A stretch of DNA of 51,215 nucleotides from Bacteroidales bacterium M2 (lineage in GTDB: Bacteria > Bacteroidota > Bacteroidia > Bacteroidales > Muribaculaceae), in NCBI GenBank assembly GCA_001689415.1, contig LUJM01000086.1, positions 1-51,215 on the forward strand. Direction: 5' to 3'. This document shows positions 32,820-41,830 of this stretch, piece after piece. The notes beneath the pieces are model-generated. The model made no database searches. It saw only the letters and a program-made list of their open reading frames with translations, and was not told where the DNA came from. The position numbers and the translations under genes were made by a program. Numbering within the stretch: the stretch's first letter is position 1; each line of letters starts with the position of its first letter.

Positions 32820-34090
32820 TTACCTACCGCGCCACCGCTCCAGCCCTATACCCCTTTGCCGCCCTGACTATGCCGGCACAGGTCGTAGAACATCTTGCCA
32901 ACGGGCTTGTATTCCACCGTTTCAGCGGTGGTGACCAGCCTGTGTGTCGGCTTACTATTCATATCCCGGGCGGAATATCCGAACTTGGCGAGGCCACAGT
33001 AAAGGTATTCTTGAACCAGCTTACCGAGGGTACCAAGGCTATGAGTGCTGAGGAAATTGCCGAGGCGCTCGATTACAATGGGGCAAGGTTTGCTACTCAG
33101 GCCCATACTCATTTTTGCGTGACCGACTTGGCGATGCTCACATCGAGGGTGTCCGAAACCTTGCTTGTGCTGTATTCGATGCTTACCGAGGCTTCATTCC
33201 CCGACGATAGGCTTGATATCTCGAAGCTGAGGCTGAAGAATGCTTTGCGTACATCGCTGTGCGACCCGTCGGTTGTGGCCGACCAGTCTTTGTCGCCCTT
33301 AATGTGGGGTAAGGATAATCCTTTGTCGAACTCTATGACCGAGGCCGATATCGATGCTGTAGATGCCGAGATGCTCCGTAAAGTGCGTCAGCGCTTAGTG
33401 TGCCCCTCGAAGATGCATGCATATCTGTCGGGTCTGCTCGACACGGCGACCGTCGATGCTGTGCGCTCTTTCCTCGAGTCGATACCTGCTTCGGGCGAGG
33501 GGTATGACATCTCTCTGCATCCGGCAAAGCCTGAAACTCCGGGCACAATGGTGACTAAAGATATGCCCTCTACGCTGCAGTGTGCAATAGCCTGCGGCAT
33601 TCCTACAATAGGGCGAGACCACCCCGATTATGTGCCTTTACGCTTTGCTGTAATGGCCCTCGGTGGTTATTTCGGAAGCCGGTTGATGAGCAATATACGC
33701 GAAGAAAAAGGTCTTACTTATGGCATTTCTTCGTCGGTTCTCGGGGGGCTCGACGGGGCATATGTATATATAGGCACTCTGACCGACCGTAAATTTGCCG
33801 ATGAAGTGATTGCAGAATTGCGACGTGAACTCGCTGATATGTCGGCCAATCCGCCCTCGGGTGAGGAGCTTGAGCGCTTCCGTACATATGCCATGACAGG
33901 CCTTGTCGAATTGCTCGATAATCCTACATCGGTGATGCAGTATTACGGCACCCAAAATCTGGTAAACGCTCCGGCTGATTATTTCGAATGCCAGCAGCGT
34001 GTGCTACAGAATCTTACATCCGACGAAATTGCCCGAGTCAGCCGCAAATACCTCGACCCGTCCCTCCTGCGCATCTCCCTCGCAAGGTAA
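32816..34090 (+). CDS. M16-family peptidase-like protein without zinc motif
   Basis: This 424-residue protein of the M16 (pitrilysin/MPP) fold has two halves. The zinc motif HxxEH should sit at residues 64-68, where the sequence is VFLNQ before LTEGT, so the metal site is lost. The second half retains REEKGLTYGISSSVLGGLDGAYVYIGT (about 290-316), with the substrate-binding R/Y block of M16 B-type domains. It is therefore a probable non-catalytic M16 partner; no active M16 partner is encoded nearby. The start is a GTG overlapping the kdsB stop (GTGA). It is the last gene of the operon. Confidence 0.82.
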   Translation: MITYRATAPALYPFAALTMPAQVVEHLANGLVFHRFSGGDQPVCRLTIHIPGGISELGEATVKVFLNQLTEGTKAMSAEEIAEALDYNGARFATQAHTHFCVTDLAMLTSRVSETLLVLYSMLTEASFPDDRLDISKLRLKNALRTSLCDPSVVADQSLSPLMWGKDNPLSNSMTEADIDAVDAEMLRKVRQRLVCPSKMHAYLSGLLDTATVDAVRSFLESIPASGEGYDISLHPAKPETPGTMVTKDMPSTLQCAIACGIPTIGRDHPDYVPLRFAVMALGGYFGSRLMSNIREEKGLTYGISSSVLGGLDGAYVYIGTLTDRKFADEVIAELRRELADMSANPPSGEELERFRTYAMTGLVELLDNPTSVMQYYGTQNLVNAPADYFECQQRVLQNLTSDEIARVSRKYLDPSLLRISLAR

Positions 34091-34127
34091 TAGCATACGA
34101 GGATAAAAGCATAAACTGTGCCTTTAT

Positions 34128-34275
34128 TAACTTTGTCATTGATGAACGAAGTCTCGAAAAGTTTTCGTAATTTTGTATTTTAAACTGCGCATGAGTTGAC
34201 AAAGCCCAAGCTATGTAAGCAATAAATTGTACTTCATATTTAGGAACTCCTTATGGCTGCAAAGAAGTATATTTG
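34128..34275 (+). promoter_or_regulatory. Leader with three promoter-like -7 boxes upstream of the R-M genes
   Basis: The 263-base gap between the M16-like gene and the methyltransferase contains TAACTTTG (34128-34135), TAATTTTG (34168-34175) and TATATTTG (34268-34275). None has a convincing TTTG at -33. The last leaves a leader of about 75 bases. No control (C) protein gene or obvious operator repeat is visible, so how the R-M pair is timed is unclear. Confidence 0.35.
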
Positions 34276-34353
34276 CAAAAGCAAAGCTGGTCTTACTTAC
34301 GTACTATAAAGTCTTCTGCCAGTTATACACTTGGATGTTTTTAAAATTTGAAT

Positions 34354-36237
34354 ATGGCTGAGAAGAAAGAATTTCTCAAAGGTAAGAAACCTGTAACATT
34401 CCTTGATTTATTCGCTGGTGCCGGTGGTATAAGTGAAGGATTTCTGCAGGCTTATACTCGAGACAAATATTTCAAGTTTATTCTTGCAAGCGATATAAAT
34501 GAGAACTGTGAATTAACGCATACTGTGCGTTATAATTACCAATTCGGACTTGATACCCAATTCTTGACGGAGGATATAATGTCTCCGACATTTATTTCTC
34601 ATCTTCTCGAAAAACTTAACGGTCAGCAAATTGATGTTGTTACAGGAGGCCCGAGCTGTCAATCTTTCAGCCTATCAGGGAGACGCAAGCGTTTTGATAA
34701 ACGCGATAATCTTTTTCTCCATTATTTGAACGTTATTCGTAAATTACGGCCGAAGTATTTTGTAATGGAGAATGTTAAAGGTTTGCTGACAAAAGATAAA
34801 GGTAAATTCAAAGACGCAATTCTTCGAGAGATACGTTCGATAATTGACGATGCCAATGTTCCGGCTTTTTTATTATATCTTAATAAAATGCTTGAAAGCA
34901 GCGCGTCGTCATTTGTAAAGAACTGTATCCTTACCAAAGTTAGGATTGAAGTGTCAGATGATGAAGAAGCTGTATTAGAGCGAGACAATTATTTTGCTTA
35001 TCTTGATTTGCAATTCAAAGCGATTACTCGCAAAATCGATTATCGCCTCAGCAAATCAGATATGAACATTGCCACTATTCGTCATGGTCTAAATCTGTTA
35101 CGAAGAACCGACGAGCGTAATGCTATATCTGCGGCCATTATAAACGAAAAGACAAATGCTGACATTGACAACGATTTTTTTGTAAATGGTTTTAATAGCT
35201 TTCTTTCGCTTATTGATGATTCGACCATTATAAGTACGATTCTTTCTGCTATTGATGCTTTCGAAGAATTTGATAAATCCTCCAGTGATGTTGTAGAGTT
35301 TAGCGAAATGATAAAACTTTATTCCTATACTCTTGACGAAACCTTTGATGTTATTCGGAATTATGCCAAATTGCATAATAGCGAGAATGAATTTAATAAA
35401 CAAATTGATGCAATTAGGCTCTATCGTGTAGCTCGACCGATTGTTGCTCAATCTTCAAAATATGGAGTTCCGCAGAATCGTGAACGTGTCCTTTTTATTG
35501 GGTGCAGAAAAGATCAACCAATTATAGACGATGTTCCTCCAACAGTTTCTGATGAGGAAAAAGTTACAGTATACGAAGCTATTCATGACCTCGATTTTAT
35601 TGGAAATGGTAGCATGGAGACAAGTTATGGAAACCGTCGAATTGTAAACGATTGTGAACCTCTTATTCGCTCTCGCGAGGTTCAAGGACCACTTTCTATT
35701 TCAAGTGAAGCTCATACTTTCGCAGAATGGTCAAAGATTGGTAGATTCGGACATAGGTTCGCTTTTTCTTGTGATCCGTTTTATGTTCGCTCCATTGAAG
35801 ACTTGAATAATAACCTGTTTTGCGAAGACCCTGTTTTATACAATCACCAAACAAGTTCGCAAAGCGATGAGGTCAAGCGAAGACTTGCTATAATCGCAAA
35901 GCATGGTGTGTATGATACTGATTGCAAAGAAGAACTCTCTAATCTTGGTCTTGACTCTAATAAACGGAATTATACTGTTCTCAATCCAAAAGGTCAGAGT
36001 CCCACCGTTGTTACCATGCCTGATGATTTTATTCATTATGCTGCTCACCGAGCAATGACTGTCAGAGAAATGGCACGATTACAGTCTTTTGATGATTCTT
36101 TCGTTTTTCAGGGTAAGCGTCAAACAGGTGGTAATAAGCGAAAATCCGAGATTCCGCAGTATACTCTTGTTGGCAATGCTGTTCCGCCACTTATGGCAAG
36201 GGCTATTGCTAACACAATTCTTAAGTATATAAAGTAG
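34354..36237 (+). CDS. C5-cytosine DNA methyltransferase of a Type II R-M system
   Basis: The 627-residue enzyme transfers a methyl group from SAM to C5 of cytosine. Motif I is FLDLFAGAGGISEGF (about 16-30). The motif IV catalytic Cys102 lies in TGGPSCQSFS, where PSC replaces the usual PPC. Motif VI is VMENVKGLL (Glu139), motif VIII GVPQNRERVLFIG (about 370-382), and motifs IX and X are PTVVTMPDD and YTLVGNAVPPLMARAI near the C terminus. An insertion of about 200 residues, mostly helical, separates motif VI from VIII and makes it much longer than Dcm-size enzymes. The ATG at 34354 is chosen over the frame-opening TTG. The paired nuclease follows six bases later. Confidence 0.94.
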   Translation: MAEKKEFLKGKKPVTFLDLFAGAGGISEGFLQAYTRDKYFKFILASDINENCELTHTVRYNYQFGLDTQFLTEDIMSPTFISHLLEKLNGQQIDVVTGGPSCQSFSLSGRRKRFDKRDNLFLHYLNVIRKLRPKYFVMENVKGLLTKDKGKFKDAILREIRSIIDDANVPAFLLYLNKMLESSASSFVKNCILTKVRIEVSDDEEAVLERDNYFAYLDLQFKAITRKIDYRLSKSDMNIATIRHGLNLLRRTDERNAISAAIINEKTNADIDNDFFVNGFNSFLSLIDDSTIISTILSAIDAFEEFDKSSSDVVEFSEMIKLYSYTLDETFDVIRNYAKLHNSENEFNKQIDAIRLYRVARPIVAQSSKYGVPQNRERVLFIGCRKDQPIIDDVPPTVSDEEKVTVYEAIHDLDFIGNGSMETSYGNRRIVNDCEPLIRSREVQGPLSISSEAHTFAEWSKIGRFGHRFAFSCDPFYVRSIEDLNNNLFCEDPVLYNHQTSSQSDEVKRRLAIIAKHGVYDTDCKEELSNLGLDSNKRNYTVLNPKGQSPTVVTMPDDFIHYAAHRAMTVREMARLQSFDDSFVFQGKRQTGGNKRKSEIPQYTLVGNAVPPLMARAIANTILKYIK

Positions 36238-36243
36238 TCTATT

Positions 36244-37458
36244 ATGATACACATGCGCTCATATAATGCTTTTGAAACCAAAAATGTAAAATTTTTGGTT
36301 GACAAACAGATAGAGTTCGCTACAATTCAAATCACTGAAACTGGATTGAAGAAAAGTATTTTGGATGCGACTGCGCCTGTCCGTGCGTATTTCAAGGAGA
36401 AAGGTGTGCACGACTACGAATTGCAGTTGCAAGGTCCCGAACATAAGCGCATGGTTGACACATATATCTTAACTGAAACCACTCGCCATATTACTAAGAC
36501 ATCGCTATATCGACCTATTACTAAGAAAGGCGATCCACGCCTTTGGGTTAACAAAGTTCGAGATGTAGATTTCCTTCATGCTGATGATATTTTTGCTATA
36601 ATCGCTCATGGTGGGGTATTATATGCGGTTAATCTTTCAACGGTGGATATTACTCGTGTTTATCAATCGCCAATCGATACACCTTTGAAAGATTTAATCA
36701 TTATAATTTCAAAAGCTAAATCTTCAGTTAGTGATGAGCTCCTTGGCTTGATAAAGGATAAAATGACTGAGTGGATGCCGGCTGAAATATTGGCTTATAC
36801 TGGTATCGGGCGAACTGTAGAAACCATTCTTGGTATTGAAATGAACGCATCGCAGGCTCCAGATTATAAGGGCATTGAGCTTAAAAGCCACCGTGAAGCT
36901 TCTCGTGTTCGAAATACTCTGTTTACACAATCTCCTGAATGGTGTATTAGTAAACTTAAGAGTGGCCGTGCGATTGTTGATAAATATGGTTATATCCCTG
37001 AAGGGTACAGCCAAAAATCTCTTCATGTTACCCTTACGGCAAATCGCCCAAATCCGCAAGGACTTGGACTTTTGCTTCTACCTCAAATCGGTATACTTGA
37101 AGCAGATGAATTTTTACAGATGCCATTAGAAGATGGAACATACAGAAAAATTGATGAAGTAGCTGCATGGCATCTTACAAAATTACATGAAAGGCTTCTA
37201 ACCAAACATCGTGAAACTTTTTGGATTGATGCGGAAACAAAGATAGACAATGGTAGGGAGTATTTCCGTTGCACAGAGATTCTCCACACTAAAAATCCCA
37301 TTCCTTCTCAATTTGATGTGCTTCTTGACCAAGGTCAAATTACTGTCGACTTTCTACTTTGCCGTCGCTCCGGTGGTGATACGTATAGCTTTAAGATTAG
37401 AAGTGCTGCTCGCGCACTTTTATTTCCGGAAAGCGACACTTATAATTTAAGAGTTTAA
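36244..37458 (+). CDS. MvaI/BcnI-family restriction endonuclease
   Basis: The 404-residue Type II endonuclease has the family core TGIGRTVETILGIEMN (about 186-201) followed by APDYKGIELKSHR, with catalytic Asp207, Glu212 and Lys214 (D-x4-E-x-K). MvaI and BcnI are monomeric enzymes cutting CCWGG and CCSGG respectively; a CCNGG-like target is thus possible here but cannot be read from sequence. An additional N-terminal region of about 180 residues is present, larger than in MvaI. The start is ATG 36244, with an alternative ATG at 36253. It lies six bases after its methyltransferase; both genes are AT-rich relative to flanking core genes. Confidence 0.9.
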   Translation: MIHMRSYNAFETKNVKFLVDKQIEFATIQITETGLKKSILDATAPVRAYFKEKGVHDYELQLQGPEHKRMVDTYILTETTRHITKTSLYRPITKKGDPRLWVNKVRDVDFLHADDIFAIIAHGGVLYAVNLSTVDITRVYQSPIDTPLKDLIIIISKAKSSVSDELLGLIKDKMTEWMPAEILAYTGIGRTVETILGIEMNASQAPDYKGIELKSHREASRVRNTLFTQSPEWCISKLKSGRAIVDKYGYIPEGYSQKSLHVTLTANRPNPQGLGLLLLPQIGILEADEFLQMPLEDGTYRKIDEVAAWHLTKLHERLLTKHRETFWIDAETKIDNGREYFRCTEILHTKNPIPSQFDVLLDQGQITVDFLLCRRSGGDTYSFKIRSAARALLFPESDTYNLRV

Positions 37459-37494
37459 GACGCTCGCTTGGCCTTTATGCAAAAACTTTGAATC

Positions 37495-37524
37495 GCTGTC
37501 GGCATACTCCGGCAGCCTGTTTTG
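37495..37524 (+). terminator. Terminator after the R-M genes
   Basis: GCTGTCGG (37495-37502) pairs with CCGGCAGC (37509-37516), with one T-G wobble and a 6-base loop, followed by CTGTTTTG. The T tract overlaps the -33 box of the next promoter. Confidence 0.55.
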
Positions 37525-37551
37525 TCATTTGGGCTATTTTGAGTAATTTTG
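37521..37551 (+). promoter_or_regulatory. Full consensus promoter of the YitT/YczE-like gene
   Basis: TTTG (37521-37524), a 19-base spacer and TAATTTTG (37544-37551) fit the Bacteroidetes consensus; the leader is about 25 bases. Confidence 0.75.
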
Positions 37552-37575
37552 CAATCGTAAAAAAGATTGTGAATT

Positions 37576-38334
37576 ATGCTTATGACTGCTTCTTTGCCGG
37601 GTAAGGAACGCTTGTGTTCATTCCTGTGGCAACATTTGCTCTTGCTTATTTCTCTCAATATGATGACCCTTGGTGTGGCCCTGTGTATAAGGTCGGCCTT
37701 GGGTAGTAGCGTTATTTCGTCGCTGCCTCTGTCGTGTTCGCTTGCCGGTGATTTGGGTATAATGCCCGCTCTTTCTGTTGGCGGATATACAATTGTGATG
37801 AATTTTATTCTCGTTTTTTGCCAGATACTTGTGCTGCGTAGACGCTTTCGTCTTGTGCAACTCTTTCAGCTCGTGATAGGGTTTGTGTTCGGCTGGCTTA
37901 TCGACATGAATATGATGTTGACTTCGTGGCTTGTGTGCGATACCTTGTGGGCAAAAGTCCTTACTCAGTTTGCCGGATGCACGGTAATGGGCGCGGGCAT
38001 TGCTTTCGAGGTCAAATGCGGCTCGGTCACAATGCCCGGCGAGGGGCTCCCTGTTGCATTGAGCAAGGTCACAGGTGTGCCATTTCCCAAGGTGAAAATC
38101 GTGGTAGATACTACTCTCGTTATCTTGGCTGTAGTGAGCAGCTACGTGTTTTTTGGAGAGTGGGCATCGAATATAATTGGCCCGGGCACCTTGTTTGCCA
38201 TGATTTACGTGGGATACGAGATAAAGGTTCTCAATCCGCACATAGTATGGTTCGACAGGGTACTTGCCTACCGTCCGGGGTTCAGGCGGTATGTTGTCGG
38301 TCTTGCAAGAACGATTTACCGCACCAAAAAATAA
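37576..38334 (+). CDS. YitT/YczE-like (DUF6198) integral membrane protein
   Basis: The 252-residue protein has about five hydrophobic helices and the family hallmark SLNMMTLGVALCIRSALGSSVISS near the N terminus (a small-residue helix followed by a G.S/SS turn). VMGAGIAFEVKCGSVTMPGEGL lies in the centre (about 137-158). YitT/YczE-related proteins are of unknown transport function. There is no lipid anchor. The gene is convergent with the TerB-like gene (four-base gap). The ATG at 37576 is used; ATG 37582 is an alternative. Confidence 0.82.
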   Translation: MLMTASLPGKERLCSFLWQHLLLLISLNMMTLGVALCIRSALGSSVISSLPLSCSLAGDLGIMPALSVGGYTIVMNFILVFCQILVLRRRFRLVQLFQLVIGFVFGWLIDMNMMLTSWLVCDTLWAKVLTQFAGCTVMGAGIAFEVKCGSVTMPGEGLPVALSKVTGVPFPKVKIVVDTTLVILAVVSSYVFFGEWASNIIGPGTLFAMIYVGYEIKVLNPHIVWFDRVLAYRPGFRRYVVGLARTIYRTKK

Positions 38335-38338
38335 ACTT

Positions 38339-38704
38339 TCAGTTTTCTGACCAGAATTCTACAGCCTCGCGTATAGTCATTTGAGGGAAGCCGCATAGGT
38401 TGCTGATGAGTTGCCACAGGCGCATCTCCATTTCGTCGATATCATTGTCAGATATCATAATCGAAGCGAGATAGCCCGCTACATAGCGTTTGTGACCCTC
38501 CGACATGCCCGATAGTATCGAAATCATTTCTACCGAATCCATGGCGTCGGCCATACGTAGCAATTCCTCGCGACGGTTGATAGACCCTTCCGCGAGGCCC
38601 TCGAACAACACTTCTACTTCATTGGGGTCGATACGTCCGTCGGCCTCGACCATGGCGTGACCAACCTTGAGTATCGCGCCGAGTTCTTTGTCGCTAAATT
38701 CCAT
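38339..38704 (-). CDS. TerB-like small helical protein
   Basis: The 121-residue all-helical protein contains the EF-like MVEADGRIDPNEVEVLFEGL (about 18-37) and a second helix-acid block MISDNDIDEMEMRLWQL (about 82-98), as in the TerB/DjlA N-terminal fold. TerB-like domains bind divalent metal through such acidic positions and are linked to tellurite and stress responses. It ends a three-gene minus-strand operon, 18 bases after the DUF3298 lipoprotein gene. Assignment to the TerB fold is by pattern only. Confidence 0.7.
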   Translation of the reverse strand: MEFSDKELGAILKVGHAMVEADGRIDPNEVEVLFEGLAEGSINRREELLRMADAMDSVEMISILSGMSEGHKRYVAGYLASIMISDNDIDEMEMRLWQLISNLCGFPQMTIREAVEFWSEN

Positions 38705-38722
38705 TTTGAAGCGGTATTATGC

Positions 38723-39535
38723 TTATTCTACTCCCATTAACAGCTTGTTGCCGTAGGGGGTGAAATAATCTGAAAGGATAAATGCTGCGATAGGAATGCG
38801 TATCTCGCCCTGTGCGTAGCTGGCTATTTCGTAGGGTTGGTATACGAATACGATTTCGTCGTAGCTGTTGATACAGAAATTTCCGCCGGAAGGAATGGCT
38901 GTGAGTTCGGTCTGGCCGATGTAGCCTCGAAGGCTTTTGGCTGTATCGCGTAGGATTGTGGGCAACTTGGCAATACCTTCTTCGGTGAAAATATCTTCAA
39001 GGGTAAATACTTTGCCCTCTGTGATGTCGTAGTTGACAAATCGTGTGCCATACATGCCGTGGGCTGCTCGGGGCATATAGTTGGAATTCGTTACTGCATA
39101 CGACATTACCTTCGACGATAGGGACTCGACTACGCCTTCTACGGTATAGAGGCCGTCGTAGCTGCTGTCGGCAACGACGGTATCGGCTACGTTGTAGCCT
39201 ACTTCGGCTGCGCTGTGTCGGAAGGCGCTTTCTATGATGCCCTTATGGTTTACACCGGTTGTGTCAAATGCAGCTTTGAGGATTGAGTCTTGCAGTGTGT
39301 TCACGTCATGGCCGAAAACTGCGACAGGCATCAGGAAGTCGGCAGAGCAGTCAAAACTCAGGTCGGCTGCTGCCTCGTAGTCGTCGGCCGACCCGGCAAG
39401 GCGGTATGTCGCATGCAACTTGATGCGTTCGAATGCAAGATTGTCGGCTGTCTTTTCTTGTTTGCAGCTTTCGAGGCTGAGGCAGCCTGTGATGCCAAGC
39501 ATGGCAATGGCGGCAAGGTATATATGCTTTTTCAT
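38723..39535 (-). CDS. DUF3298 lipoprotein
   Basis: The 270-residue protein has a signal and lipobox region (LGITGCLSLESC; acylated Cys at about 18 or 24). The C-terminal half is DUF3298-like: YMPRAAHGMYGTRFVNYDITEGKVFTLEDIF (about 152-182), then FVYQPYEIASYAQGEIRIPIA. DUF3298/RsiV-type domains are periplasmic and bind peptidoglycan-like or lysozyme-like ligands in characterised members; the ligand here is unknown. It lies between the histidine-phosphatase gene and the TerB-like gene on the same strand. Confidence 0.85.
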   Translation of the reverse strand: MKKHIYLAAIAMLGITGCLSLESCKQEKTADNLAFERIKLHATYRLAGSADDYEAAADLSFDCSADFLMPVAVFGHDVNTLQDSILKAAFDTTGVNHKGIIESAFRHSAAEVGYNVADTVVADSSYDGLYTVEGVVESLSSKVMSYAVTNSNYMPRAAHGMYGTRFVNYDITEGKVFTLEDIFTEEGIAKLPTILRDTAKSLRGYIGQTELTAIPSGGNFCINSYDEIVFVYQPYEIASYAQGEIRIPIAAFILSDYFTPYGNKLLMGVE

Positions 39536-39572
39536 TTATTGTGCTTTTTTCAGAAGATTACGGATACTGGGT

Positions 39573-40844
39573 TCATTGGGCTGTCAGCGGTACACAGTTC
39601 ATCATATAACGGCGCAGTTCGCCCCAAGGATAGTATAATGAGTCGTCGCCTTGGCGGAGAGCTACCGGGTGTTCGTTGAGGTCTACTCGCACGTAATAAC
39701 GCCCTGATTTTGATTTAAATAGGATAAATTGTACGTTTGCAGCCATAGGCACTACATCGAAATCGCGCCACTGTGCGGCTACGGTATCGAAATAGTTGGT
39801 TAGGTAATAACAGCCGGGCAGGCGAAGAAGCGACAGCAGCGGCATCAGTGTTTCTGCGTGGCCGAATCGTAGTACTGCACACGGCGATTCTGTCGGGCCG
39901 CTTATGTAGGCATCGGTTGTTTCTACTAAGTTCAGCACGAGATCGGCGGCGATGTCTGCCGGAATCGACGAAATTGTTGTTGCTGTTCGCTGTAGGTATT
40001 GCCGCATGTTGAAACAGCTCCATAAGTCTTGAGCTTCCTCGCGTGTAAAATACGTTGCCATAGCGGATTGCAGTCCCATAGCTTCGAGGCCGGCAACGAT
40101 ATAGTACTCGGCAATGGCAAGTTCTTGCTCATGACGCTTGTCCTTGTAGGGGAATTTGTCGCCAAGCACGCGGCGTATAGCGGAGGTTGGGCAGGTGCCG
40201 GCAAAATAGGCATCGTAGGTTGGTGTGCTTACCTTGTCGCGGCGGAAGTCGATATAATCCTGTACAAGGTCGAACGGGCGCATAAGTTTGGAGTTGATGC
40301 GGCCTGTAGTGGTGGTGAACGTGAGCCTGTTGTTAAGGCGGTCGAGCTGGTGGGTAAATGAGTACATGCTCATCATAGCTCGTGGCGAATACGACGACAA
40401 GGCCTCTACAACGCCTTCTTTACTGAAAACCTCGGTGTAAGCCATAAACATACGTGTGGCTATGCCTTGCTGTTCGGCCATACCGAGGGAGTCGAGTGCT
40501 CCCCAGCGGTTATTGCTAAGCCTTATCACTTCTTCGTTGAGTTTGTTGAGTTTGCGTCCGAGCGGGCTGATTGTGCCGAGAGAGTCGGCCTGGGCAAGGG
40601 CTTTGCGAATGGCAAGGCAGTTGGCCGACGATGCCGGATAACGTGCACCATGACGCCCCACATGATTTATGAAAACAGGTTCGAGCGAATCGGGATATTC
40701 AATCGGATGCGGGGGCTCTACATATGGCATTAGCGAGCCTTCACATTGTGTATAAGTATATTGTGGCACCTCGGGAGACGCTCCTGTTGCCGATAGAAAC
40801 AGAAGGGCCGTGGCGAAAAATGTGGAAACGCGGTGTGTTTTCAT
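39573..40844 (-). CDS. Exported histidine acid phosphatase, MINPP/phytase-like
   Basis: The 423-residue histidine-phosphatase superfamily enzyme has a signal peptide (ends near GAS at 21-23), the catalytic RHG motif VGRHGARYP (Arg64, His65) and the proton-donor motif FGHAETLMPLL (about 330). HAE rather than HD is the mark of multiple inositol-polyphosphate phosphatase (MINPP)-type phytases, which Bacteroidetes use on plant phytate. Four Cys and long insertions separate the two motifs. It heads the minus-strand operon with the DUF3298 lipoprotein (37-base gap). Substrate specificity for inositol phosphates is inferred. Confidence 0.88.
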   Translation of the reverse strand: MKTHRVSTFFATALLFLSATGASPEVPQYTYTQCEGSLMPYVEPPHPIEYPDSLEPVFINHVGRHGARYPASSANCLAIRKALAQADSLGTISPLGRKLNKLNEEVIRLSNNRWGALDSLGMAEQQGIATRMFMAYTEVFSKEGVVEALSSYSPRAMMSMYSFTHQLDRLNNRLTFTTTTGRINSKLMRPFDLVQDYIDFRRDKVSTPTYDAYFAGTCPTSAIRRVLGDKFPYKDKRHEQELAIAEYYIVAGLEAMGLQSAMATYFTREEAQDLWSCFNMRQYLQRTATTISSIPADIAADLVLNLVETTDAYISGPTESPCAVLRFGHAETLMPLLSLLRLPGCYYLTNYFDTVAAQWRDFDVVPMAANVQFILFKSKSGRYYVRVDLNEHPVALRQGDDSLYYPWGELRRYMMNCVPLTAQ

Positions 40845-40864
40845 AATTTGTTTGTCATGCTTTG

Positions 40865-40895
40865 CAAAATTAGCACTAAATAACTAATTCCGCAA
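40865..40895 (-). promoter_or_regulatory. Promoter of the phosphatase/DUF3298/TerB operon
   Basis: On the minus strand a TTG (-33 region, 40893-40895), a 20-base spacer and TAATTTTG (40865-40872) fit the consensus. The start codon is 20 bases downstream. Confidence 0.6.
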
Positions 40896-41011
40896 TATTA
40901 TGATATTAAAACAATTGTAGGTCGCCGTAAGTTTTTCTATCTGCAAACAGCAAAGAAAGACGTATTTTAAAATTATTTCCGTTCGAACTATTGTATTTCA
41001 AAAAATGTTAC

Positions 41012-41019
41012 TATCTTTG
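41012..41019 (+). promoter_or_regulatory. Promoter -7 box of aqpZ
   Basis: TATCTTTG fits TAnnTTTG, with a TTG about 18 bases upstream; it lies 38 bases before the ATG. It is divergent from the phosphatase promoter. Confidence 0.55.
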
Positions 41020-41057
41020 GGAAATTAAAAAACGTTTCAACCAATTTATTACTGATT

Positions 41058-41747
41058 ATGAAAAAAATGTTAGCAGAAGGCGTAGGCACAATGTTTCTTG
41101 TGCTGCTTGCCTGTGGTAGCGCCGTCCTCGCCGGTCCTTCGATAGGAGGTCTCGGTATCGGCTTGTGTTTTGGATTGGTTTTGGTATGCCTGTGCTATTG
41201 CCTTGGCAATATCTCCGGATGCCATGTCAACCCCGCAGTTTCGTTGGCTGTATATCTTGCCGGTCGTATGAGCGGTAAAGAATGCGTTGGCTATATCGTA
41301 TCGCAGCTCTTAGGCGCTACTGTCGGCGCCGGCCTGCTTTATGCATTCATCTATCTGGGCAATGGTTTCAGTTATGGTGGCATTACAGGTGATGCTTACC
41401 TTGCTACCAATGTGTTACAGCCGGGTGCTACAGCCGGTATGGCTCTTCTTGCCGAGGGACTGCTCACTTTCTTCTTTGTTCTTGTCGTGCTCGGCGCAAC
41501 AGATGCCAACAAGGGCTTCGGCAAATTCGCCGGTCTTGCTATCGGCCTTGCCCTCGGTCTGGTGAATATCGTTGGTATTCCGGTTGATAACTGCTCGGTA
41601 AACCCTGCCCGCAGCTTTGGCCCGGCAGTGTTCTGTCCCGAAGCATGGGGCGATTTCTGGATCATGATTGTAGGCCCCGTTGTAGGCGCCGTCCTCGCCG
41701 TACTTTGCTGGACTGCAATGGCCGGTGGACGCAAAGCCGTGCGTTAA
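41058..41747 (+). CDS. aqpZ: Aquaporin Z
   Basis: This 229-residue six-helix MIP-family channel passes water across the inner membrane. Both half-helices carry NPA: SGCHVNPAVSLAVYLAGRMSG (about 53-73) and NCSVNPARSFGPAVF (about 180-194). Arg after the second NPA is the selectivity-filter Arg. The length equals the E. coli protein. It is monocistronic; a hairpin and T tract follow. Confidence 0.95.
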   Translation: MKKMLAEGVGTMFLVLLACGSAVLAGPSIGGLGIGLCFGLVLVCLCYCLGNISGCHVNPAVSLAVYLAGRMSGKECVGYIVSQLLGATVGAGLLYAFIYLGNGFSYGGITGDAYLATNVLQPGATAGMALLAEGLLTFFFVLVVLGATDANKGFGKFAGLAIGLALGLVNIVGIPVDNCSVNPARSFGPAVFCPEAWGDFWIMIVGPVVGAVLAVLCWTAMAGGRKAVR

Positions 41748-41765
41748 TAGCGCTATAAATTAACA

Positions 41766-41830
41766 AGGCGGATAGATACTTGCTCTTACGCAGGTGTTTA
41801 TCCGCCTCTGTTGTATGTGACTTTTTTTTT
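41766..41830 (+). terminator. Probable terminator after aqpZ
   Basis: AGGCGGATA (41766-41774) pairs perfectly with TATCCGCCT (41799-41807). The loop is 24 bases. A run of nine T follows about 14 bases later (41822-41830), further than usual from the stem. Confidence 0.45.
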
